NCBI GenBank assembly: GCA_002306315.1
Contig: DBRK01000014.1
Span: 1 to 25,698, forward strand
Length of the DNA stretch: 25,698 bases
From: Patescibacteria group bacterium UBA1370
GTDB lineage: Bacteria > Patescibacteriota > Microgenomatia > UBA1400 > PJMF01
Direction: 5' to 3'
Shown here: in pieces, positions 14,854 to 21,672 of the stretch
Layout: each line of letters starts with the position of its first letter
Position numbering within the stretch: the stretch's first letter is position 1
Program-made: the position numbers and the translations under genes
The notes under the pieces: model-generated
The model's input: the letters and a program-made list of their open reading frames with translations, nothing else
The model's database searches: none
What the model was told of the DNA's origin: nothing

Positions 14854-14859
14854 TATAAT
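14854..14859 (+). promoter_or_regulatory. -10 box of the tRNA-His promoter
   Basis: TATAAT lies 18 bases before the G-1 of tRNA-His. No clear -35 is seen. Confidence 0.55.
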
Positions 14860-14877
14860 ATCGGGCATCGCATCGTG

Positions 14878-14951
14878 GTGGTATTAGCTCAGTTGGTTAG
14901 AGCGCCTCCCTGTGGAGGAGGAGGTCGCCGGTTCGAGTCCGGTATACCACC
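14878..14951 (+). tRNA. tRNA-His (anticodon GTG), likely integration site
   Basis: Acceptor GTGGTAT/ATACCAC, D-arm GCTC/GAGC, anticodon arm CCTCC-CTGTGGA-GGAGG with GTG, and T-arm GCCGG-TTCGAGT-CCGGT. The discriminator is C14951. G14877 just before the gene can act as the G-1 that HisRS requires, pairing with C73. No complete CCA is encoded. The minus-strand recombinase frame runs through this gene up to its D-arm, which marks it as the element's attachment site. Confidence 0.97.
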
Positions 14952-16643
14952 CATTATCGGATTCTTTAGCATCCAGTCCCCGTATTCCACCGTACCATCA
15001 GTCTTTTTATCGGGTTCAAACGCTTCTGCAGTCTGCTCGCAAACTTCCTTACCTTTTTGCAAGCAGTCGTACTCTTTTTTCAGATCTACCAGTATTTTCC
15101 CCTCTATAAGCTGTAGGTTCGAACTTACTGTGGTGAGTATCAAGCGTCGCTCTTGAATACTGCCATGTTTTAGCCAATACCGTGCTTTCTTTACAAAGTC
15201 ATAGGCATCGGTAATGGTTTCCACACTTGAATCATGCGTTTGGGAGTTTGCTGCCAGAGTTGCTTCAACCTCTGTTCGGTTCAAAATAAGCTCTTCACGA
15301 CGCTGCTTGAACTCTTCTGTGGTAAGCAAGCTGTTATCTTCGTTATCAGAGCTAAAGAAACGGTCTTTGAGGATAGTCTCTCGCCGTTCTATGTCCTGTA
15401 ACTGCCGTGTCAGGTTTTTGACGCTTTCGTTCCTAAATTCCTGCTCATCACTCACATTTTGTCGTAGCTTACTCAGCCCCCAACTGAGAAAATCAGGGTC
15501 AATGTTCATCGTCTCTAAAATGCCATCAATCTGATCCTCCAAATCACGCAACTTGATTGATTGTGTTCTACAGCCACCTTTTATTGACTTTTGACTACAG
15601 TGGTATAAGCACCCATACCACTTCTTTTCTGGAGCTTTTGTCTTGCACTTAGGACACTGCGTATTTGTGAGGGCATTGTACTTGCTCTTACAAGCAGGGC
15701 AGATGAACCGATGACGCTCATGAGCTGTCACCATACCGCCACATTCACATCGAATCATGCCTGTATAGGAGAACACACAAAATCGTGGACGACGGTTATT
15801 TTTACCACCCAGAATCCGCTGAGCTTCTTCAAATTCTCCCATCGTAATCATAGGCTTGTGGTTACCCTGATATACCTTTCCTGAATACTCAAATTTCCCT
15901 GTATAGAACAAATTGTGAAACACCTCATACATCTGCGATCGTGAAAGCGGTTTGGCTGTCTTCACCTCTCCATTGGTATTGGTTGCTGGCTTTGTGGTAA
16001 GTCCCCATTCTTTGGTTGCTGTTTTATAAATTTCAGAAGGCAGATACTGCTTACTGAGCAACATATCCCACATTCTTCTGACCAAATCGAATCTATCAGG
16101 ATCTGGCAAGATGTTTCTCATCCCCTGAGTCGCCTTCATGTTATTGATATAGCCGATCGGAGCATGGATTGGGGCTTGTCCTGACTCAAGCTTCTTTTGC
16201 AAACCGCTAATGGTGTGCTTCCTGAGATCAAGGATAAATTGATTGCTTACCACAAACTCCATCTGAGTCAAAATGTTGTCGTTGTCGGTATAAATCTTAT
16301 TGGTAGTAACCAACCGCACACCAGAGTTTTGCACGATCCAAGAGAGCTTTCCAGCATCCATAGGATTTCTTGCTAATCGGTTGAGAGCAAAGCAAACGAT
16401 AAACTTGACATCGTTTTTACTGACAAAATCAATCATTTCATCAAAGATCGGTCTTCCTGGAGCTTTAGCTGATTTCTTTTCTGCAAAGTCTTTGAGCACC
16501 TGAAGCTTGTTTGGTGTAATGATGCGGTCGTAAATTTCTTGTTGCTGTCTTTCTAAACTCACTACTTGCCGATCTTCGCTTTCAAGCGACTTTCGACGGT
16601 AAATAACGACTTTCGAACCTTTGGGGAGTAATTGAGTATCCAT
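14889..16643 (-). CDS. Large serine recombinase (integrase)
   Basis: Catalyses insertion and excision of the element. The protein has 584 residues. The N-terminal resolvase domain has the nucleophile in VVIYRRKS (Ser19), the QQQEI helix and ALNRLARNP with the active-site Arg. The recombinase domain follows (IGYINNMK, then PDPDRFDLVRRMWDML). A zinc ribbon contains CECGG, CPACKSKY, CPKCK and a further Cys-rich stretch (about residues 295-360). A coiled coil lies at about 425-490. AAGGA sits eight bases before the ATG. The last roughly 21 residues (GGIPDSNRRPPPPQGGALTN) are the antisense of tRNA-His, and the stop lies in the tRNA D-arm. In the free circular form the C-terminus would therefore differ. 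The natural end of the enzyme is uncertain. Confidence 0.9.
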   Translation of the reverse strand: MDTQLLPKGSKVVIYRRKSLESEDRQVVSLERQQQEIYDRIITPNKLQVLKDFAEKKSAKAPGRPIFDEMIDFVSKNDVKFIVCFALNRLARNPMDAGKLSWIVQNSGVRLVTTNKIYTDNDNILTQMEFVVSNQFILDLRKHTISGLQKKLESGQAPIHAPIGYINNMKATQGMRNILPDPDRFDLVRRMWDMLLSKQYLPSEIYKTATKEWGLTTKPATNTNGEVKTAKPLSRSQMYEVFHNLFYTGKFEYSGKVYQGNHKPMITMGEFEEAQRILGGKNNRRPRFCVFSYTGMIRCECGGMVTAHERHRFICPACKSKYNALTNTQCPKCKTKAPEKKWYGCLYHCSQKSIKGGCRTQSIKLRDLEDQIDGILETMNIDPDFLSWGLSKLRQNVSDEQEFRNESVKNLTRQLQDIERRETILKDRFFSSDNEDNSLLTTEEFKQRREELILNRTEVEATLAANSQTHDSSVETITDAYDFVKKARYWLKHGSIQERRLILTTVSSNLQLIEGKILVDLKKEYDCLQKGKEVCEQTAEAFEPDKKTDGTVEYGDWMLKNPIMGGIPDSNRRPPPPQGGALTN

Positions 16644-17091
16644 ATTTGTATTCCTTTATGTGTATTTTTATATTGACTATCAAAGTTGCTGTATTTAGCA
16701 ATGCTTTGGGTATTTATTCAACTCATGTTTGTTCCTTTCTTTTAGATATATATTGCTGGTAATGTTGGTACGACGAAGCCAAAGGGAAAGATATCCCTAT
16801 GACATATATAAACGATGCCGAACCAGTTTTCTCTCTGGGCAACCGTAGGCAAAGGGGCAAACAAGGCTCTTAGCTTCGGGCTGATTTCCTCGAATGGTAT
16901 TTATATTCCGCTCCCTTCTCCTTCTAGCGGTTTGACGCTTGCTGTATAAAGCTGTATACGCACTCGGCTGGCAAATGGCTTCTCCTGTTTCAATGCCTTT
17001 TCAGTTTGGCTACACCCTCAGCCGTCCTACCAGCAGGAACATGGGGAGGTGTGTGCAGTCAATGCACAAGAAAATCGACAATCCGAAAAAT
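16644..17091. other. Gene-free stretch upstream of the recombinase
   Basis: About 450 bases without a credible reading frame on either strand. It contains short inverted repeats: AGGGA/TCCCT near 16782-16800 and TGTGCA/TGCACA at 17052-17068. It also has a tandem GCTGTATA on the plus strand near 16941-16957. On the minus strand, AAAGGA precedes a two-codon frame ATG-AGT-TGA (16726-16718). It may hold the recombinase promoter, a regulatory RNA or an origin; none is proven. Confidence 0.4.
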
Positions 17092-17277
17092 TCAGGTTGC
17101 TGACTTACTTGTGAATTGAGTTGAAACCAATTGATGAGGCTGTTTCGGCTGGGAAAGCGTAGTGAGAAGCGAAATCAAGGCGTTCGCTCGTTTCCTTGCT
17201 TCTTCCAAAGAAAGAGCAACGCCAAATTTCTTCTCATAGAGCTGCTGGTATTCCAGAACATCTGCATCAGTGAGCAT
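17092..17277 (-). CDS. Small element protein of unknown function
   Basis: 61 residues. The first 40 (MLTDADVLEYQQLYEKKFGV, then SLEEARKRANALISLL) form two amphipathic helices; the tail is polar and probably disordered. A GAGGA five bases ahead of the ATG, inside the end of the upstream gene, supports translation. It overlaps the preceding gene by 11 bases, so the two are coupled. Small helical proteins of this look often sit beside recombinases in candidate-phyla genomes, but I cannot give a function. Confidence 0.6.
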   Translation of the reverse strand: MLTDADVLEYQQLYEKKFGVALSLEEARKRANALISLLTTLSQPKQPHQLVSTQFTSKSAT

Positions 17278-17521
17278 GGTGTTCCTCGTACAAGCGTGTC
17301 TTGAGATACTTCAAGGATTCAAAATAGGTGAAGAGATCTGCTTGAAGTTGTCGAGCAAAAAACGCAGAAATAAAATCTGCTAGTGCAGACTGATCAAAAA
17401 CATCGAAAACAAAAACAGTGTTTCTTTCAGAAAAATCGAGGTGGGAAAGCTTTGCGTCAGTTGAACAATTGATGGCTGCAGCTAAAGCTAGAGATTGTGT
17501 GCGATATTGATTTGAATCCAT
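17267..17521 (-). CDS. DUF5659-like small protein
   Basis: 84 residues from ATG 17521 (a GTG two codons earlier is the alternative). The pattern YRTQSLALAAAINC, then NTVFVFD in the middle and LKYLKTRLYEEH at the end, matches my recollection of DUF5659, a small family found in mobile elements. Its biochemical role is unknown. It is transcribed towards the recombinase and overlaps the following 61-residue gene. No clear ribosome binding site is seen. Confidence 0.6.
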   Translation of the reverse strand: MDSNQYRTQSLALAAAINCSTDAKLSHLDFSERNTVFVFDVFDQSALADFISAFFARQLQADLFTYFESLKYLKTRLYEEHHAH

Positions 17522-17606
17522 ACTCACGGCTGAGGATATGCCGTAAGCAGATTTGAGTAACTGTCACCGAACCACTGTGGTTCATTGACTAGACTAAAAT
17601 ACTTGT

Positions 17607-18332
17607 TTATTTGGATAAAAGTCGAAGCGTGCCAAAGTCTTTCTCATATTTTTTTATCAACCTTCTGGCATTAGCAATATCAAGAAGTGCGGTAAATCTG
17701 TCTGGATTATCTTTTTCTGACATCTCTCCGATCTCTTCATAAACATGTTTTATCAGTTCATCAATACTAGAGTTAGGATTTTTATTACGCTGTTTGAGGT
17801 AAATCTTATAAAATGCTAGGTCTCTTATAAATTGAGGGGTTGGTTGCTTTCGATTTGTCTTGCCAAGAAATTTATCTCTAAATGAGAGAATCGCAGTGAT
17901 GTTTTTTTCTAAATCGGCTCTTTTCGTATCCTTGTAAACCGAAACAGTTATTTCATCTCTGCCACCAGTGTGGTCAAAGAAAAGCTTTATATGATCTCTT
18001 ATCAAATAGACTTCATTTAGAAAGAAAAATGTTTTTGCAGTCTCGTATATATGCTTATCGTTACCAACTGATAAACCATATTCCTCCAACAAACCAATCA
18101 GTTTCTTTTCGAGCGTCCACAAAGGATGTTCATTCACTGCCAGTTTCCCATCTTGCACCGCTTTGTTTTGAGCCAAAACAAAAGCATCAGCGTCAGCAGG
18201 ATTTTCAAATCCATCAAGAGGAAAGTTGTAGTTTGCAAATGACTGAACCTTACGAAGTTGCTGAATCTCTTCCACAAAATCTTGATTACTGGTGAGTGCT
18301 AAAAAAGCATAGTATCGCTGATTGCTGTTCAT
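17607..18332 (-). CDS. Unknown 241-residue cytoplasmic protein
   Basis: 241 residues, mostly helical by composition, without signal peptide, membrane helix or recognisable catalytic motif. The first third carries LWTLEKKLIGLLEEYGLSVG, the middle is rich in aromatic residues (TAKTFFFLNEVYLIRDHIKLFF), and the end is a charged helical stretch (NARRLIKKYEKDFGTLRLL). It is separated from the restriction operon by about 220 bases containing two direct repeats, and from the DUF5659-like gene by 85 bases. A weak GGAT precedes the ATG. I do not recognise it. Its place between integrase and restriction genes makes it cargo of the element. Confidence 0.72.
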   Translation of the reverse strand: MNSNQRYYAFLALTSNQDFVEEIQQLRKVQSFANYNFPLDGFENPADADAFVLAQNKAVQDGKLAVNEHPLWTLEKKLIGLLEEYGLSVGNDKHIYETAKTFFFLNEVYLIRDHIKLFFDHTGGRDEITVSVYKDTKRADLEKNITAILSFRDKFLGKTNRKQPTPQFIRDLAFYKIYLKQRNKNPNSSIDELIKHVYEEIGEMSEKDNPDRFTALLDIANARRLIKKYEKDFGTLRLLSK

Positions 18333-18403
18333 ATAAATCCAAATTCGTATCTTGATTGCAGTATAACTTCAGAAAACAAGTTTTTGCAGTGTACTATCAA
18401 AGG

Positions 18404-18448
18404 GAATAAGTAAAGTAAGACAATGTCGTGTACCTCAGGAAATAGGGG
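18404..18448. repeat. Direct repeat, copy 1
   Basis: This 45-base unit matches copy 2 at 37 of 45 positions. The first 16 bases (GAATAAGTAAAGTAAG) and the GTACCTC core are identical. The 3' part can form a weak hairpin, CCTC with GGGG. Confidence 0.75.
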
Positions 18449-18486
18449 GAATAAACCAAGTACAAGTTAGAAAATAAGCATTACTT

Positions 18487-18531
18487 GAATAAGTAAAGTA
18501 AGCAAATATCGCGTACCTCTGGAAAAAAGAG
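18487..18531. repeat. Direct repeat, copy 2
   Basis: Second copy of the 45-base unit, 83 bases after the first. Its 3' part forms a better hairpin (CCTCT with AGAGG, ending at 18532), which lies 18 bases beyond the stop of the 209-residue gene. AAATATCGCGTA (18504-18515) recurs as AAATATCGTGTA at 24126-24137, on the other side of the restriction operon. Confidence 0.75.
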
Positions 18532-18549
18532 GAGTTCATAAAGGAATGA

Positions 18550-19179
18550 TTAGGGGTTATCGCCAAAGTAAACTGTCATTTGCTTTGCTGGTTTGGGATC
18601 GTGGTTAGTGACAGCAAATGGAAGAATATAGAAATCTCCTTGCCTCTTAGGTTCATCAAAGGTCTTTCCCATGTCTGCATACTTGAATGGCATATATGTA
18701 CCTAAATCACCTGCATAATGAGCCTCTTTGGGGACATTCCTTTTATCTTCTTTTACGGCAAATAACTCCAATACAAACGATGTGTTTTCGTTCCAATGTG
18801 GTAGCTGCTCAAATCCAATTACCATAGCTCCGTTGTATTTTTTGCCAGTAAAAACTGGAAAATCAGATATTGGTGGAAAAACGACAGTAAGTAATTTTTG
18901 ATAGTCTTGAGTTAAAGATCCGTTATCATCAACCAAACCATCAAATGACTCCAACCATATCTTTGGCTTACCATTTCCTGTGAGATGTAAATTCAAATCA
19001 GGTGGAATGGTCAGATGCTGGTATCCTTCAACTGTCTGGCTCAATTGAGGGAATGATATTGTGAAGTCTTTTGGAAAGGTAACTGTGGGATAACTGGTCG
19101 TGACCTTGAAATCCATAACCTTACGCATTTCAGGAGTGTTGAAATTTGCAAGAATACAGATAATTCCAGTATCAGACAT
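18550..19179 (-). CDS. Unknown third gene of the type I restriction operon
   Basis: 209 residues starting MSDTGIICILANFNTP. Composition suggests a beta-rich soluble protein with many Phe, Pro and Thr (YPTVTFPKDFTISFPQL, LTIPPDLNLHLTG) and no membrane helix, zinc motif or nuclease signature that I can see. Its ATG is four bases after the hsdMS stop, so it is almost certainly co-translated with the restriction-modification genes. That position would suit an anti-restriction, specificity-modulating or extra defence factor, but this is only context. I do not recognise a family. Confidence 0.78.
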   Translation of the reverse strand: MSDTGIICILANFNTPEMRKVMDFKVTTSYPTVTFPKDFTISFPQLSQTVEGYQHLTIPPDLNLHLTGNGKPKIWLESFDGLVDDNGSLTQDYQKLLTVVFPPISDFPVFTGKKYNGAMVIGFEQLPHWNENTSFVLELFAVKEDKRNVPKEAHYAGDLGTYMPFKYADMGKTFDEPKRQGDFYILPFAVTNHDPKPAKQMTVYFGDNP

Positions 19180-19183
19180 TTAT

Positions 19184-21667
19184 TTATCCATTCCAGATTG
19201 ATTCAATTTTGTTTTTGATCTTATCTTCTGAAGATGAAATCATCTTCCTAAATGACTTGATTTGTTCTGACTCACTATCAAGTATCTCAACAATCTTATT
19301 TTGTTCCTCAAGACTTGGTAATGAAATTTTGAACTTATTCAAGTACCCACTATAAAAGCTCTGAACAGTAACTCCTGGCTTTATTCCTTCGGCTAGAATT
19401 TTCTGTTCATTTTGTATAAGGAAGTAAAAAAGATATTTTGGATTCAACTTTTTTTTATCAGCCTGAATTGCAGAAATATCTTGGTTGAAAGCAACAGCCT
19501 TTGTTGTAATTCCAAGAGGAAGACTATGCTTGAGTATCCCAGATCTAACGACACATAAAATTGTTTCGGCTTCAACAAGCCTAGTTGCACTTTCATCAAT
19601 AGCTGTTTTTGATATGTGATCTTGTGAATCTGATATTTCCAAAGACTTCATGTCTTTGGGAGAAATCCATGGTATGTCTCCTTGCCAATAAGTCTTATTT
19701 GATTTTGAAGGTGTTCCGCCAGAGAGTATCTTAGATACTTGACCCAACTCAATAACCTCCCAGTTAGTCTCAATTTCAAACTTAGGTTTGTAATTCTCAA
19801 CCACCTGCTTCGCTCCATCAATGATTTTTTGATAGCGGTCGAGTTCTGCCACGATTTCTTGCTGAACTGAAAGTGGTGGGAGCGGAATTGAGTGTCTTCT
19901 TAATTTTGTAAAGTGTCTTGAATAGCCATCTGACTCAATTGGTTTATATTTCAGGGTGAAATATAGGTATTTTGGTAATAAATTGCTTTTACATTGTAGA
20001 ATTTTTATTCCATCAGCTCCTTGTGCAAAAGGGAAATCAACATATTTCACTATGCAAGTGTGATCACCAAAAATAACTAAGGGGTATTGTGAAAAAATAA
20101 CCTTTTCATGTTCGTCTGTGTATCCAGCAATATCCAAAAGTGATTGATCAATTATGGGGAAATTTCCTTTTGGTAAAAACTCACTTTTTTGTATTTTTGC
20201 AGGTGGAGTAATTGTTTCAACTAAATTATCAATTTCCACTAGCTCATAAGATGAGCTTATTTTCGATTTCTGATCAATGTACCTCTCACCACTCAAATTG
20301 TAGTCACCACTCTTTGCAATCTCTGATTTTTTCACTAGCTGTGGAGTAATTGGTTCAAAAACAACAGTTTCATAGATCTTGAGATCTTTACCTCGCAGTT
20401 CAATCCTTGATGCAACATCTTCAGCATATTCTTCGAGTTTATCTTGAGCGATGGTGGGATCTTGTTTGTACTTTCGTAAAGTTCTGGTTGCCTCCTCGAT
20501 TTGACTGCCTTCTACAGGTTTTCGCTGTGCACCTAAATCAAAGCCATCGTTATTGATCTTCACAAACAAAATCTTGTCTGTTTTCTTTGCAATCTCACGG
20601 TCAAACAGCAAAATACTGGTCTTCACTCCAGAATAGGGATTGAACACACCAGAAGGTAGTGACACCACTGCCCACAGATAGTTTTCCTCCACCATCATTT
20701 TGCGCAGCTGCTTATAGGCATTCTGGCTTTGGAAGATAATCCCTTCAGGCACAATCACGCCTGCTTTACCTCTGGCAGTCAGGTGTTCCATGATGTAGTC
20801 GACAAACAGCACTTCCGCCCGTTTTGAAGGTACTGAGAAGCGGTTATGAGGACGAATGCCGCCCTTCGGAGTCATAAATGGCGGGTTAGCGAGGATAACA
20901 TCAAAATCATCGTTCCATCTATCCTCACTGGTCAGAGTGTCATACTCATAAATATGTGGATTAGGGAAGTGATGCAGATACAAGTTCACCAAAGATAACC
21001 GCTGCATATCTTGCGAGATGTCATAGCCCACAAAGTTTTCAGACAATTGCGTCATTTCGTCAGCAGACAACCCTTTGTTTTTGATGTGATTGTAGGCAGA
21101 GATCAAAAATCCTGCTGTACCACAAGCAGGGTCAAGGATCTTATCGGTTTTACTTGGCTCAACCACATCAACGATAAAGTCGATAATATGGCGAGGAGTG
21201 CGAAACTGTCCTGCATCTCCCTGACTGCCCATTACTTGCAGCAAGTATTCAAAAGCATTGCCGAGCTCTTCACTGTGGTCGTACTCAAACTGATCAATCA
21301 CATCTAAGAAAAGCTTGAGCGTTTCAGGATCATTGAAGGGAAGTGAGGCATCTCGAAACACATCTCTAAATAGCTGAGGAATATGTGGATTGAGCGACAT
21401 CTTTTCCAAAGCTTCACGGTACAGAAGTACCCGATCACGAGCTGGTAGTGCCTTGTCCATCAGATTTTCCCAAGCATACTTGCCATACCCATTGGCAAAG
21501 AAACCGCTGCTATCGCCTAAATCTTTGGCTCGTTTGTCCATATCCGACATGAACTTGTAGACCAAAGCCAGCGTTATCTGCTCTACCTGCGAGGTAGGAA
21601 CAGGAATCTTTCCCACAAGAATATCTCGTGCAGTATCAATTTTTCTCTTCGTCGCAGTTGTCAACAT
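19184..21667 (-). CDS. hsdMS: Fused type I restriction-modification methylase and specificity subunit (HsdM-HsdS)
   Basis: 827 residues. Residues 1-450 form an N6-adenine methyltransferase: a helical N-terminal domain, SAM motif DPACGTAGFL (179-188) and catalytic NPPF (261-264). From about 474 on is a full HsdS with two target-recognition domains: TRD1 (YELVEIDNLVETI to IPLPPLSVQQEIVAELD) and TRD2 (WEVIELGQVSKILSGGTPSK to ISLPSLEEQNKIVEIL), each followed by a spacer helix. The complex should methylate adenines in a two-part target and, with HsdR, cut unmodified DNA. In most type I systems M and S are separate genes, with two M per S. A 1:1 fusion implies a different subunit count. It lies five bases after hsdR and four before the next gene. 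Confidence 0.92.
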   Translation of the reverse strand: MLTTATKRKIDTARDILVGKIPVPTSQVEQITLALVYKFMSDMDKRAKDLGDSSGFFANGYGKYAWENLMDKALPARDRVLLYREALEKMSLNPHIPQLFRDVFRDASLPFNDPETLKLFLDVIDQFEYDHSEELGNAFEYLLQVMGSQGDAGQFRTPRHIIDFIVDVVEPSKTDKILDPACGTAGFLISAYNHIKNKGLSADEMTQLSENFVGYDISQDMQRLSLVNLYLHHFPNPHIYEYDTLTSEDRWNDDFDVILANPPFMTPKGGIRPHNRFSVPSKRAEVLFVDYIMEHLTARGKAGVIVPEGIIFQSQNAYKQLRKMMVEENYLWAVVSLPSGVFNPYSGVKTSILLFDREIAKKTDKILFVKINNDGFDLGAQRKPVEGSQIEEATRTLRKYKQDPTIAQDKLEEYAEDVASRIELRGKDLKIYETVVFEPITPQLVKKSEIAKSGDYNLSGERYIDQKSKISSSYELVEIDNLVETITPPAKIQKSEFLPKGNFPIIDQSLLDIAGYTDEHEKVIFSQYPLVIFGDHTCIVKYVDFPFAQGADGIKILQCKSNLLPKYLYFTLKYKPIESDGYSRHFTKLRRHSIPLPPLSVQQEIVAELDRYQKIIDGAKQVVENYKPKFEIETNWEVIELGQVSKILSGGTPSKSNKTYWQGDIPWISPKDMKSLEISDSQDHISKTAIDESATRLVEAETILCVVRSGILKHSLPLGITTKAVAFNQDISAIQADKKKLNPKYLFYFLIQNEQKILAEGIKPGVTVQSFYSGYLNKFKISLPSLEEQNKIVEILDSESEQIKSFRKMISSSEDKIKNKIESIWNG

Positions 21668-21672
21668 ATCGC

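Noticed and set aside
14875..15156. Plus-strand frame over tRNA-His and the recombinase end
   Set aside because: It starts within the tRNA and is antisense to the recombinase; the tRNA and recombinase explain the sequence.
18404..18531. CRISPR array
   Set aside because: Only two imperfect repeats and one spacer-like interval of 38 bases, with no cas genes nearby.
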